64,000 nucleotides of DNA from Streptomyces sp. CBMA29 (GCF_014596445.1 NZ_MECL01000158.1:1-64000); one strand, 5' to 3'. Positions 46,382-55,651 are shown, counted from the stretch's first letter. Notes: a model not told the origin generated them from the sequence alone. A program made the numbers and translations.

Positions 46382-47204
46382 TCACCACCTCTTCTTCGGC
46401 AGACCCATGCCGACCGGCAGCGCGGAGACGGCGAAGCCCAAGTCCTGGGCCCAGTACATGCGGTGGACGTCGATGTACGCCCCGGAGGCGTCCGCTTCCA
46501 GCGCGGCGCAAGCGTCTTCGAGGTCCGCCGGATCGGTGACCGTCACGGTGACGTAGGCCGTATATCGGACGAGACCGTGCCCGGCGGCCCACTCGGCGTC
46601 CTGCGCTTCCGCCCGTTGCAGCGCGGCCTTCTCGTGCTCGGGCACGATCTGACCCGTCTTGTTACGCATACTCACCGCGACATGGCGGGAGGTGCGCTCA
46701 CGCATCACGTCGCGCTCGGCGGCGCGAGGCGCGAGCGGCTGGATGTGCATGGAGAAGGCGCGACGATGCGCGCCCTCGGCCAGGAGCGGTGCGAGCGCCG
46801 TCGAAAAGACCTTGTTGCGTGGCCAGTCGGCGACCCAGTACGTCACCGACACCGCACCGTCATGGACGTAGCTCGTACGAGTCGCCTCGGCTGCAACCGG
46901 ACCGGCGTGCGCAGTTGATACGCCGGGGGCTCCCCCGGACTCCAGTCCGCGGACGGCCGCCGCAACCGCCGAGGCGCGGCGCTCCGCGAGCATCCGAGCG
47001 CTGTGCGGGTCGAACGCTGTCCGAAGGACTTCCGCCAGGTCGCGCGGCGACAGCCATCCCTCGACCTGGAGGTCCGCCGAGGCGATGGAGGAGGTGAGCG
47101 CCCGGAGGTGGCGGACGAGTACGGCCGCCGCGCCCGCGGTCCCGCCGCCCGCTCCCTTGATGGCGCCAGCTGCTCGCGCGGTGTCGAGCTCCAAGTCAGT
47201 TGAT
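46382..47204 (-). pseudogene. SCO6880-family conjugation protein, N-terminal half missing
   Basis: About 270 residues match the C-terminal half of SCO6880-family proteins (IKGAGGGTAGAAAVLVRHLR, DLQVEGWLSPRDLAEVLRTA, VTYWVADWPRNKVFSTALAP, then SALPVGMGLPKKRW at the end). Full-length members are about 480 residues and begin with two membrane segments, absent here. Similarity stops near 47204, where sequence on the other strand becomes the NlpC/P60 fragment. The upstream open frame is antisense to that fragment and not homologous. Confidence 0.75.
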
Positions 47205-47826
47205 GGATCCGGCGTATTCAGCGAAATCCTTCTACACACGTCTTCTCCACGTGTCCAACTGGCAGAGCCTGCCCGTGACTCAAGCCGCCCAGGCGGTTCA
47301 GCAGTCAGCAACACCCGAGGCGTACGCGAAGTGGGAACCGTTCGCCCACCAGCTCGTCGCCACCGTCGGCGGAGGGGCGACCGATTGCGCAGGCGGGAAG
47401 GAGGATGGCGCGGGCGAGACCATCACGGCCCCCGTGCAACTCCCCTCCGGCTTCAGCCTCCCGGCGGGTACTCCGGTGTCGATCGTCACCGCGGTCTCGT
47501 ACGGAATCCAGAAGCTCGGCATGCCCTACCAATGGGGCGGCACCGGCAACCCCAGCTACGACTGCTCAGGTCTGATGATGATGGCCTACGACGCGGCCGG
47601 AGTGACCATCTCGCGCACCACGTACACCCAGGTACTCGACGGCACCCCTGTCTACAACGCCTCCGACCTCAAGCCCGGCGACCTCATCTTCGCCGCCGGC
47701 TCCGACGGAACACCGACGAACCCCGGCCACATCGGCATGTACCTCGGGACCAACCTCGTCCTGGATGCGCCGCGGACAGGCAAGGACATCCAGATCACCC
47801 GATTCGACGACGGATACTGGAACTAG
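47203..47826 (+). pseudogene. NlpC/P60 peptidase, N-terminal part missing
   Basis: About 207 residues. After a linker segment of lysozyme-like type (FYTRLLHVSNWQSLPVTQAA, YAKWEPFAHQLVATVGGG) comes the NlpC/P60 domain. The catalytic Cys is in NPSYDCSGLMMMAYD, the His in GHIGMYLG, and PGDLIF lies between. In conjugative elements this region follows a lytic transglycosylase domain in one longer, membrane-anchored protein that opens the cell wall. That part and the signal are missing. ATG 47203 is only an internal methionine. It points opposite to the other conjugation genes. Confidence 0.75.
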
Positions 47827-48118
47827 GAATCTGTGGCATTCCGTCGCATCGTGCACTGAGTGCTGGCCCCGCGCCGACACCCGCCCCGACGGCCGCAAAC
47901 GCTTCGCCTGGACCGACTACCGCGACCTCCTCCAGGCCGCCCACCAGCAACTCGGCGGCCCGATCGTCCTTATGTAGGACAACCTCAACACCCACCTCGC
48001 CGCCGGAATGCGCCGCTACATCGCCGACCGCGACTGGCTCACCGTCTACTAGGGCGCTTCTTCCGGATCTTGGTCCGGGCGGACTTCGCACGCGGTTGTC
48101 CGCGGACATATTGGCGGC

Positions 48119-48367
48119 GTGGACGAAGCCGAGGTGAGTGGCCAGGCATGGAGGGACAAGGTCAACGCACGTCCGACAGCTGAGCAGGATCGGGACGCCC
48201 TGGCCCAGCTCGTCGAAACGGACGCTGACTCCTTCGAGGTTGAGCTATACGAGCGTGCGGCAGATCCCCAGGTGCTTTCGATTGATCGTGCCCAAAGGTC
48301 GCAGGCCGGGCAGTACGCCAGGCATGTGCGACGGCTTCGCAAGCATCAGCGGCACCAGCACAGTTGA
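48119..48367 (+). CDS. Small protein inside the IS element (82 aa)
   Basis: A GTG-started frame reading VDEAEVSGQAWRDKVNARPT, then LVETDADSFEVELYERAADP. The acidic, helical composition looks coding rather than random. It lies between the left IS end and the transposase. Function is unknown; it may be a passenger or remnant. Confidence 0.4.
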   Translation: MDEAEVSGQAWRDKVNARPTAEQDRDALAQLVETDADSFEVELYERAADPQVLSIDRAQRSQAGQYARHVRRLRKHQRHQHS

Positions 48368-48404
48368 ACAGCAGCCTTCGGATCACCTGATCGTTGATTG
48401 ACGT

Positions 48405-49248
48405 GTGTCGTTGACTGATGCCCAGTGGGCAAGGATCGAGCCGTGCTGCCGAACCGGACACCTCGGCGGGGTGGACGGTGGCGTGATCACCGGCAGGTGA
48501 TCGACGCGATCGCGTTCAAGTACCGCACCGGGACAGCGTGGACAGACTTGCCCGAGCACTTCGGCTCGTGGAAGGGCGCCCACAACCGGCTGCGGAACTG
48601 GGCTGCCAATGGCACCTGGGGGAAGGTCTTCACCGCTCTGATGGCTCAGGCAGACGCCGAGGACGATCTCGACTGGATTGTCCCTGTCGACTCCACGACA
48701 GTCCGGGCACATCAGCACGCCGCCGGGGTCCGTCAAAAGGGGCCCCGTCCGGCGAGCCGGACGACCATGCCCTCGGACGGTCCCGTGGCGGGCTGACGAC
48801 GAAGATCCATCTCGCGGCTGACGGCCGATGCCGGCCGCTGGCGTTCGTCCTCACGCCTGGCCAGGCGGGTGACGCGCCCGCGTTCCCCGAGGTCATGGCC
48901 CGCCTGCGGGTGCCTCGGCCGATCGGTCGTCCCAGGACCACCCCGGAAATGGTCCTGGCCGACAAGGCGTATTCGTCCCGGTCGATCCGCGACCATCTCC
49001 GTCGGCGTGGGATCCGGGCGGTGATTCCGCAGCCTGCCGATCAGGCCACCCACCGCAAACGCCGCGGCAGCCGGGGCGGTCGTCCGCCGGCCTACGACCG
49101 CGACGCTTACAAGCGACGCAACACCGTCGAGCAGTGCATCAACAAGCTCAAGCAGTGGCGCGGCCTGGCTACCCGCTACGACAAGACCAGCACCATCTAC
49201 CTCGCCGGACTCCACATCGCCGCCATCTTCATCTGGTCCGCGAGATGA
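48405..49248 (+). pseudogene. IS5/IS427-family transposase, frameshifted
   Basis: The first frame starts at GTG 48405 (SLTDAQWARIEP) but shifts at about 48440; the family sequence LPNRTPRRGGRWRDHRQVID resumes in the next frame, where GTG 48425 could serve as start. A second change of frame at CAAAAGGGG (48735-48744) leads into PSGEPDDHALGRSRGG and LTTKIHLAADG. This one resembles the -1 slippage used by IS427-type elements. The DDE residues lie in VPVDSTTVRAHQHA, VLADKAYSSRSIR and NTVEQCINKLKQWRG. The N-terminal frameshift suggests it is inactive. Confidence 0.75.
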
Positions 49249-49539
49249 CCCGAAAAAACGCCCTAACTGCCCGCCTACGCACCCGACCTCAACCCCGTCG
49301 AACGCATCTGGTCCGTACTGCGACGCACCACCACGGCCAATCGCGCCTTCACCGGCCCCGACGACCTGATCCCCGCCGTCCGGCGGGGCCTACGCCAACT
49401 CCAGTACCGCACCGACGTACTCGACGGCTGCCTCGCCGGCACCGGACTCGTCTGCACCCCACCATGACGACACCACACGTTCACGGTCAGTAGGTGCCCT
49501 TCGGCGTGCCACTTTGCCGAGGGAGAAACAGGTGGTCCC

Positions 49540-49580
49540 GGGGGCCGCGAGACCGCCCGGCAGGCGTTCCCGCGGCCCCC
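49540..49580 (-). terminator. Terminator of the secreted lectin gene
   Basis: GGGGGCCGCG (49540-49549) pairs with CGCGGCCCCC (49571-49580), 20 bases after the lectin stop on the minus strand. Confidence 0.75.
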
Positions 49581-49600
49581 GGAACCGGCCCGCGCTCGAC

Positions 49601-50068
49601 TCAGTACCAGACCTGGTACGGGCCGCTGTTGCACGGGTACGCCCGCACCCCGTCGACGTAGTTGTCGTCAAGGCAGTCGGTGAAGCCCCCGAACTGCGCC
49701 CGGAACACCAGCCCACCGCTGACGTGGTCCACCCGCCAGCTCTGCTCCGTCGAGGAGTCGCAGGTCTGGGCGCCGTACACGGAGTACGACATGTTGTCGC
49801 GGGCTAGGCACACCCCGGTGGCGACGTTCTGGAACCGCTTGGTTCCGTCGGCCCAGGTGTGTACCCGCCACTGCTGCCAGGCTCCGCCGTTGCACCCTTG
49901 CGAGTGGACGTTCTCCCGGGAGTTGTAGTCCAGGCACCACCCGGTCTGGTTGTTCCTGTATGTCTGCACCGGATCCGCAGACGGGGCCGCCGAGGCGACC
50001 CCCGTCGTCCCGGCCAGGGCGATCGCTGCGCCCGCCAGAGTCCCCGCCATGCCCCGCTTGCCGATCAT
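49601..50068 (-). CDS. Secreted ricin-type beta-trefoil lectin
   Basis: A 155-residue secreted protein with signal peptide MIGKRGMAGTLAGAAIALAG, cleaved near ASAAPS. The mature part is one ricin-type lectin domain of three repeats with Cys pairs and Q-x-W motifs (TGWCLDYNSRENVHSQGCNG then WQQWRVHTW; TGVCLARDNM then EQSWRVDH; TDCLDDNYVDGVRAYPC then YQVWY). It probably binds extracellular sugar. It follows the IS elements and may be the first intact chromosomal gene to their right. Confidence 0.88.
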   Translation of the reverse strand: MIGKRGMAGTLAGAAIALAGTTGVASAAPSADPVQTYRNNQTGWCLDYNSRENVHSQGCNGGAWQQWRVHTWADGTKRFQNVATGVCLARDNMSYSVYGAQTCDSSTEQSWRVDHVSGGLVFRAQFGGFTDCLDDNYVDGVRAYPCNSGPYQVWY

Positions 50069-50276
50069 GTGAACCTCTCCCCTCGGTCTGTGCCCGCCTG
50101 TGGCGGTCACGGTAGGAGAGCTGGCCGCCGGCCCGCTCCTGACAGATGGCAGGGTGCGCCGGGCGGTCAGGCGGGACGGCGTCCGCGGGCGGACACGCGA
50201 AACGGCCCATACCCGGGGTGGTGCTGTGGTGTTCCGGGTACGGGCCGATCCGAGCGGAGGTCGAACTGAGCCTGGG

Positions 50277-50603
50277 TCAGTGAGCTTCTTCGAGGTGGCT
50301 ACCGATCGAGTGACGGTCGGCGGTCTGCGACTGGTCGGGCGAATTCGACAGGCTGTCGCTGGCTTCCCCGGACCATGACGGGAGCTGGGCGGACGGTGCG
50401 CGGTAGGCACGGATCAGTTCTGCCAGGCGTTGTGTACGGCTGGCGTCGGCCACCGTCCATACCAGCAGAGCGAGTACCGCCACGACGAGCACACCGAGCA
50501 CCGCTGCCGCCAGAGGCAGGCCGCCGACCAAGACTCCGCCCGCTCCGGCCGTCGCTCCCGCCCCTGCCATTACCTTCGCCTTCACCGCGCCCACCAGAGT
50601 CAA
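50277..50603 (-). CDS. Small membrane protein (108 aa)
   Basis: A 108-residue protein with Ala/Gly-rich N-terminus and one strong membrane helix (PLAAAVLGVLVVAVLALLVW), then a basic segment RTQRLAELIRAYRA and a polar tail. The start overlaps the stop of the upstream minus-strand gene by 4 bases, so the two are coupled. Similar small genes occur beside PadR-type regulators in Streptomyces. Function is unknown. Confidence 0.6.
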   Translation of the reverse strand: MTLVGAVKAKVMAGAGATAGAGGVLVGGLPLAAAVLGVLVVAVLALLVWTVADASRTQRLAELIRAYRAPSAQLPSWSGEASDSLSNSPDQSQTADRHSIGSHLEEAH

Positions 50604-51250
50604 CCCTTACCCGGACGACGGTGCTGGCTCTCACGTATGCCGCATCGCACGGGCCACGCCCGGACGACCAGTCGCATGGCGTGACGGGTCTGTCTGCGCC
50701 GTCGAGCCGGCCCCTCGGCGAGATCCCACAGCTCTCCGCGCCACTCTTCGCTGTACCGCATCCGTTCGGCCGCGGGCAGGATGCGCAACGCCACCCGGAC
50801 CAACCATCCGGCACACGCGGCAGTCCGTACCTGTCCCGTCGCCAACACCCCGTCAAGCGCGGCAACGGCTCCAAGCTCGACCACGATCTTCCGCGCCTGG
50901 GCTCCCGCTCTTTCCAGCACTACGACGACACCGCGGGCGCTGTTGAGGTCGAGGTCGTAGTCGAGACTGCGGACCAAGTCGAGATCAAGGTCGAGACCAC
51001 GGACCGGGCCGATCTCGCCGACGAAATCGCGGACGAGGTCGAGGTGGACGGCAAGGTCGCCGACGATTTCCCGGGCTCGATTGAGGCGGGCCTGATCGAG
51101 AGCACCCTCCAACTCATGGGCGCGATCTCGGGCGAATTCGAGCTCGCGGGCGATGGCGAGCGCAGAGTCCCGAGCGCGGGCAAGGACGGAATCGGGGGCG
51201 CGGTGGTGATGGGTTGTCGCGCGGACCTCGGAGGCACCGGCATTGCTCAT
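50600..51250 (-). CDS. Hypothetical protein with charged repeats (216 aa)
   Basis: A 216-residue protein. The N-terminal 120 residues are a long charged helix with repeated A-R-x-L/D-x units (ALAIARELEFARDRAHELEG) and a DLDLDLVRSLDYDLDL stretch. The C-terminal part (RILPAAERMRYSEEWRGELW) matches a motif seen in Streptomyces proteins encoded next to PadR regulators. Function is unknown. It overlaps the PadR fragment stop and the small membrane protein start. Confidence 0.65.
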   Translation of the reverse strand: MSNAGASEVRATTHHHRAPDSVLARARDSALAIARELEFARDRAHELEGALDQARLNRAREIVGDLAVHLDLVRDFVGEIGPVRGLDLDLDLVRSLDYDLDLNSARGVVVVLERAGAQARKIVVELGAVAALDGVLATGQVRTAACAGWLVRVALRILPAAERMRYSEEWRGELWDLAEGPARRRRQTRHAMRLVVRAWPVRCGIRESQHRRPGKG

Positions 51251-51392
51251 GAAGTGGTGCCTCCAGCCAGACCCGGGCGCAGCGCGCGCAGGGCACTGCG
51301 TTTGGCAGATGCAACTGCCAGGGCCATCCGAGCCCTCTCAGCACCGTCTGGGTTGAGCCGGTAATACCGGCGGCGTGGCCGACCCGCCTGCG
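51247..51392 (-). pseudogene. PadR-family regulator, only the C-terminal end left
   Basis: The minus-strand frame ending at 51247 reads GRPRRRYYRLNPDGAERARM, then ALAVASAKRSALRALRPG. This is the typical wing and C-terminus of PadR regulators. The DNA-binding helix-turn-helix that should precede it is absent; instead the sequence runs into the 3' end of the fuconate dehydratase gene near 51385. The gene was cut by a rearrangement. Confidence 0.7.
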
Positions 51393-52736
51393 TCAGCGGT
51401 CGGCCGACGACGACGTCACGGCGAGGTCGGCTGCCCAGAAGCTTCCGCCGGGGTAGGTGTACGTGGCCACTGATGTCTGGCGCATCTGGGCGGAGAAGCC
51501 GGAGCGGGAGGGCGCCTGGTAGTGACCGTTGTGGATGACGACCGGATCGATGAAGTGCTCGTGGAGGTGGTCCACGTATTCGATGACGCGGTCCTCGACC
51601 GAGCCGGACAGGGCGACGAAGTCGAACATCGCGAGATGCTGGACGAGTTCGCAGAGTCCGACGCCGCCGGCGTGCGGGCAGACCGGCACGCCGAAGGCCG
51701 CGGCGAGCAGGAGAATCGCGAGATTCTCGTTGACGCCGCCGACCCGGGCCGCGTCGAGCTGAAGAACGTCGATGGCACCGGCCTGGAGCAGTTGTTTGAA
51801 GACGATGCGGTTCTGCACGTGCTCGCCGGTGGCGACCTTGACGGGCGCGACGGCCGAGCGGACGGTCGCGTGACCGAGGATGTCGTCGGGGCTGGTCGGC
51901 TCCTCGATCCAGTACGGCCCGAACGCCGCCAGGGCGTTCGTCCATTCCACAGCCTCGGGCACATTCCAGCGCTGGTTGGCGTCCACGCACATGCGGACGT
52001 CGTCACCGATCGCGCGCCGTGCTGTGCGGCAGCGGCGGATGTCGTCGGCGAGGTCCGCGCCGACTTTCAGTTTGATCTGTCCGAATCCGTCGGCCACCGC
52101 CTGTCGGGCCAGCCGCTCCAGCTTCTCGTCGGAGTAGCCGAGCCAGCCCGGTGAGGTGGTGTACGCGGGATATCCGTGCCGGATCAGTTCGGACTGGCGC
52201 TGGGCGGCGCCCTCACGTCCGGCGCGCAGGAGTTCCAGGGCGCGCTGTGGGCTCAGCGCGTCGGTGATGTAGCGGAAGTCCACCTGCGAGACCAGCCACT
52301 CCGGCTCGGCCTCCGCCAGCAGGCGCCACAGCGGTACCCCCGCGCACTTGGCGGCCAGATCCCAGACCGCGTTCACCACCGCGCCGATGGCCATATGCAT
52401 GACGCCCTTTTCGGGCCCGAGCCAGCGCAGTTGACTGTCCGCGATGAGCCGCCGGCTGATCCAACCGGGGTCGGCGCAGAGCTGGGCCACCGAACATCCG
52501 ATGACATGGGAGCGGAGGCTGTCGATCGCGGCCACCTGCACCTCGTTGCCACGGCCGATGGTGAAGACGAATCCGTGTCCGTCCAGCCCGTCACCGGCGT
52601 CCGTGCGAAGCACCACGTACGCCGCCGAGTAGTCCGGGTCAGGGTTCATCGCGTCCGAACCGTCCAGGTCACGGGAGGTCGGGAAACGGACATCGTAGGT
52701 GTCCACGGCAGTGATCCGGGCTCTGGCAAAGGACAC
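51393..52736 (-). CDS. fucD: L-fuconate dehydratase (enolase superfamily)
   Basis: A 447-residue enzyme converting L-fuconate to 2-keto-3-deoxy-L-fuconate. The N-terminus ([20 protein letters not shown]) is characteristic of the fuconate dehydratase/ENOSF1 group. Catalytic features are [11 protein letters not shown] (lysines), metal ligands in [22 protein letters not shown] and [11 protein letters not shown], and the His region [12 protein letters not shown]. The upstream 203-base gap (52737-52939) is relatively AT-rich and should hold its promoter. It belongs to a minus-strand sugar-acid group with the SDR, lactonase and LacI genes. Confidence 0.92.
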   Translation of the reverse strand: MSFARARITAVDTYDVRFPTSRDLDGSDAMNPDPDYSAAYVVLRTDAGDGLDGHGFVFTIGRGNEVQVAAIDSLRSHVIGCSVAQLCADPGWISRRLIADSQLRWLGPEKGVMHMAIGAVVNAVWDLAAKCAGVPLWRLLAEAEPEWLVSQVDFRYITDALSPQRALELLRAGREGAAQRQSELIRHGYPAYTTSPGWLGYSDEKLERLARQAVADGFGQIKLKVGADLADDIRRCRTARRAIGDDVRMCVDANQRWNVPEAVEWTNALAAFGPYWIEEPTSPDDILGHATVRSAVAPVKVATGEHVQNRIVFKQLLQAGAIDVLQLDAARVGGVNENLAILLLAAAFGVPVCPHAGGVGLCELVQHLAMFDFVALSGSVEDRVIEYVDHLHEHFIDPVVIHNGHYQAPSRSGFSAQMRQTSVATYTYPGGSFWAADLAVTSSSADR

Positions 52737-52939
52737 GACAGTTCCTTTCGCGGGATGCGGCCACAGGCGCGGGCCCGTTGGACAGCGAGGAGAAAGATGG
52801 GATGAATAATCCCAGTGCGTGCACCATAGAGCCCAAGGTCAGGGTTTGACAAGATAAAGATCGGATGTATCGAGAGTACGAAAAGCGAAGAACGACACCA
52901 TCGCGCACGATCGGTACCACGGAGAGCCGCCGGCGCGGT

Positions 52940-53665
52940 CTACTCCCCCGCCCAGATCGTGCGTCCGCCGTCGACCCGCAGGGTCTGGCCGGTGAGGTAG
53001 GCGGCGCCCTCCGAAGCCAGGAACGCGACGACGGACGCGACATCCGCCGGGCTGCCGATCCGTCCGAGAGGAATACGGCTGCGGATGGCCGCCAGCTCCT
53101 CCTCGCCGGCGATCTCCCACGGACTGGTGAACACCGCACCGAGCGCGACGGCGTTGACCCGTACTCCTGGTGCGCAGTCGACGGCGAGTTGACGAGTCAG
53201 CGCCTCGAGACCGCCTTTGGCGGCCGCGTACGCGGAGTACTCGTGAAACGCGGTGACGGAGTGGATGGAGGAGGTGACCACCACGCTGCCCCGAGCGACG
53301 TCCAACAGGTCGCGGAGCGCTGCGACACCTTGGTAGACGGCGGTGATGTGGACATCGAGCAGGTGCTTCCAGCGCGCGACGGGGGTGTCGCCCAGCGGGG
53401 TGCGCGCGCTGCTTCCGGAGTTGAAGTACAGCAGGTCCAGGCGGCCGTGGCGACGCGCGAGGTGATCGCGCAGCCGGGCCCAGTCGTCCTGGTCGGTGAC
53501 ATCACACCGGTGGTACTCGGCGGCGCCGGTCCGCGCGGCGATCGTGCGGCCGCGCTCGTCGTCGATGTCGGTGAGGACGAGGGTCCAGCCGGAGTCGGCG
53601 AGCAGACGCGCGGACGCCTGGGCGATCTCCCCGACGGCGCCGGTGACAACGGCCACGGCATTCAT
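52940..53665 (-). CDS. SDR-family oxidoreductase, probable sugar or sugar-acid dehydrogenase
   Basis: A 241-residue classical SDR. The cofactor motif is VTGAVGEIAQASARLL (TGxxGxI form). Asp37-like LTDID suggests NAD preference. Catalytic Ser is in VVVTSSIHS and the YxxxK pair in YSAYAAAKGG. Near the end is GQTLRVDGGRTIW. Next to fuconate dehydratase and a lactonase it may be an L-fucose dehydrogenase or a 2-keto-3-deoxyfuconate dehydrogenase; sequence alone does not decide. The start at 53665 overlaps the lactonase stop (ATGA). Confidence 0.88.
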   Translation of the reverse strand: MNAVAVVTGAVGEIAQASARLLADSGWTLVLTDIDDERGRTIAARTGAAEYHRCDVTDQDDWARLRDHLARRHGRLDLLYFNSGSSARTPLGDTPVARWKHLLDVHITAVYQGVAALRDLLDVARGSVVVTSSIHSVTAFHEYSAYAAAKGGLEALTRQLAVDCAPGVRVNAVALGAVFTSPWEIAGEEELAAIRSRIPLGRIGSPADVASVVAFLASEGAAYLTGQTLRVDGGRTIWAGE

Positions 53666-54576
53666 CGGACGGCTCGTTCCCCGCGGACGGCGGACGGCAG
53701 CGGCGCGGCGAACCGTGTCGACGGCAGCCCCTCGGCGTCCACGCGCATGCGCAGAGTCCGTCCCGACATCGGATACCGCGCGCGTTCGTCGGCGGACAGC
53801 CCGACGGCCGCCGAGGTGATGACGAGATCCCGCAGGCCGGGCCCGGTGAACGCGCAGGCTGTCGGCCGGGGTACCGGAACGTCGAGCACACCGGTCAGAG
53901 CGCCGTCGGGTGCGTATCGCAGGATGGCGCCCCCGTCCCAGATCGCCGTCCACACAGCGCCCTCGGCATCGACGGCGAGGCCGTCGGGTCCGCCGAGGCG
54001 CCCGTCCGTGCGGATCACCGAACGGACCTCGCCCAGGGACCCGGAATCCACGTCGAAGACATGGCCGGTGATCGTGCCCGCGTGGGTGTCGGTGACGTAC
54101 ATGACCGTGCCGTCCGGCGACCAGCCGAGTCCGTTGGGGATGGTCATGCCGTCGAGGACCTGCTCCGCCGAGCCGTCCGGGCGGACCACCCACAGGCTTC
54201 CCGCGCCCACGGCGGCGTGCCGGTCCATCACACCCAGCCAGAAGCGCCCGGCCGGATCACAGGCGCCGTCGTTGGCCCGGTACAGCGTCGGATCGACCGG
54301 CAGCGCGGTGAAGGGGATGAGATCACCGGCCCCCGTGATACCTGCCAGGGATGTTCCGTAGGCGCCGAGCCACAGGCCGTCGTGCCAGGGAACCGCGCTG
54401 CCGAGAAAATCCGGCACCGCGGAAAGGGCGACGCCGTCGTCGGTCAGCGTCCCGAACACCTGATCGTCGATGCCGACCAGGGAAAGGGTCGCGGTGGCGG
54501 TGTCCCAGCGGGGGCCCTCGCCCAGGAGGAGCGGATCGTGGTCGAAGGCGTCGATTCCGGAGTGCCAGATCTTCAT
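53662..54576 (-). CDS. SMP-30/gluconolactonase-family sugar lactonase
   Basis: A 304-residue six-bladed beta-propeller hydrolase that opens sugar lactones to acids. The metal-binding Glu is in LLLGEGPRWD. Further family blocks are LYRANDGACDPAGRFWLGVM, TIPNGLGWSPDGTVMYVTDT and RLGGPDGLAVDAEGAVWTAI. It fits between the dehydrogenase and dehydratase steps (lactone to fuconate or galactonate). The start at 54576 is 11 bases after the LacI gene stop; the upstream open frame is not homologous. Confidence 0.92.
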   Translation of the reverse strand: MKIWHSGIDAFDHDPLLLGEGPRWDTATATLSLVGIDDQVFGTLTDDGVALSAVPDFLGSAVPWHDGLWLGAYGTSLAGITGAGDLIPFTALPVDPTLYRANDGACDPAGRFWLGVMDRHAAVGAGSLWVVRPDGSAEQVLDGMTIPNGLGWSPDGTVMYVTDTHAGTITGHVFDVDSGSLGEVRSVIRTDGRLGGPDGLAVDAEGAVWTAIWDGGAILRYAPDGALTGVLDVPVPRPTACAFTGPGLRDLVITSAAVGLSADERARYPMSGRTLRMRVDAEGLPSTRFAAPLPSAVRGERAVR

Positions 54577-54587
54577 GGGGTCTCTCG

Positions 54588-55619
54588 TCACGAAGGGTCG
54601 GACGGCGGCGGGGCCGCCGTAGAAGCGCGGGCGATGATGGTGGGGCTGGTCGGGATGACGATGCTGCGGGGTTCGCCACCGCGCACGATCGCGACCAGGG
54701 CGTCGACGGCGGCGGCGCCGAGTTCGGCCAGGGGCGTCACGACGGTGCTGAGGGAAGGCACCAGATAGTCGGCCATCGGGTAGTCGTCGTTCGCCAGCAC
54801 CGACAGCGAGTCCGGCACGGCAAGACCGATCCGGGCAGCCGTCCCCAGCACCCCTACGGCCTGGGCGAAGGAGCTGGTGAACAGCGCGGTCGGCGGCTCC
54901 GACGCGGCCCGCAGGGATGCCAGGCCCCGGCTGCCGCCGTGTTCGTCGAACTCCTGCATGGCGAAAACGGGCTCGGGCAGGGCGAGTTCCCGGCAGCGTT
55001 CCCTGAAGGCACGGATACGGTCGAGGCTGGGAGTGACGTCCTCCGGCCCACCGATGTGGCCCAGCCGACGATGGCCCAGTTTCACGAGGAAGTCGACGGC
55101 GGCGCGGGCCGATTCGGCCACGTCCATGACGATGTTGGCCTGCCCCTGCGGATTGCTCCGGTTGACGAAGACGTGCGGAATGCCGGTGCGGCGCAGCACG
55201 AACGGCAGGTCGCTGGTCGCGGACGCCGAACCGACGAGCACGCCGTCGATACGACCGGACTCCACCACCATCTCCAGTTCCTCGCGGGAGCCGGCGTCCC
55301 CCAGGTCCTCGGCGGTCAGGGTCATGAAGCCGAGTTCGAGGGCGCGCCTCGTCGCACCGCGGGCTATCGTCGCGTGGGTCGGGTTCGCGATCGACGGCAG
55401 CACGAGAGCGATGGCGCCGGTCCGCCCGGTCGCGAGCGACCGCGCGGGTCCGTGCGGCCGGTAGCCGAGTCTCTTGGCCGCGGACAGGATCCGCTCCCGC
55501 GTCCCGGCGCTGACGCTCGCGCTCGGGGCGTTGTTGAGCACCTTGGAAGCGGCCGACTTCGATACGCCCGCGGCAGCGGCGACGTCGGCCAGGCGGGGGC
55601 GAACTGGGGCGTCCGGCAT
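54588..55619 (-). CDS. LacI-family transcriptional regulator
   Basis: A 343-residue repressor. Its HTH is PRLADVAAAAGVSKSAASKV with hinge NAPSASVSAGTRERILSAAK. The periplasmic-binding-like ligand domain has MTLTAEDLGDAGSREELEMV and LGHRRLGHIGGPEDVTPSLD. It is first in the minus-strand operon LacI, lactonase, SDR. Likely operators are the AACCGGTT palindromes between the beta-helix gene and the ABC operon at 58.2-58.3 kb; the effector is probably a sugar or sugar acid of this pathway. Confidence 0.92.
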   Translation of the reverse strand: MPDAPVRPRLADVAAAAGVSKSAASKVLNNAPSASVSAGTRERILSAAKRLGYRPHGPARSLATGRTGAIALVLPSIANPTHATIARGATRRALELGFMTLTAEDLGDAGSREELEMVVESGRIDGVLVGSASATSDLPFVLRRTGIPHVFVNRSNPQGQANIVMDVAESARAAVDFLVKLGHRRLGHIGGPEDVTPSLDRIRAFRERCRELALPEPVFAMQEFDEHGGSRGLASLRAASEPPTALFTSSFAQAVGVLGTAARIGLAVPDSLSVLANDDYPMADYLVPSLSTVVTPLAELGAAAVDALVAIVRGGEPRSIVIPTSPTIIARASTAAPPPSDPS

Positions 55620-55651
55620 GGGCGGGTCGTCTCCTGAGTCTGGAACATCCG

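Larger units (their letters stand above)
48051..49263 (+). mobile_element. IS5-family insertion sequence inside the IS630 remnant
   Basis: About 1.2 kb with related inverted ends: left TAGGGCGCTTCTTCCGGATC, right (read inwards) TAGGGCGTTTTTTCGGGTC. TA on each side may be the target duplication. It carries an IS5/IS427-type transposase (48405-49248) and a small upstream frame. The ends fall exactly where the IS630 coding sequence breaks and resumes. Confidence 0.8.
47838..49467 (+). mobile_element. IS630-type transposase remnant, interrupted
   Basis: The 5' piece (to about 48047) reads RPDGRKRFAWTDYRDLL, then LGGPIVLM-stop-DNLNTHLAAG and MRRYIADRDWLTVY. A TAG replaces the usual Trp codon before the catalytic DNLNTH block. 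The 3' piece (from about 49266) continues LPAYAPDLNPVERIWSVLRR and ends at 49467. About 1.2 kb of IS5-type DNA separates them. The N-terminal half of the transposase is missing. It is clearly dead. Confidence 0.8.
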
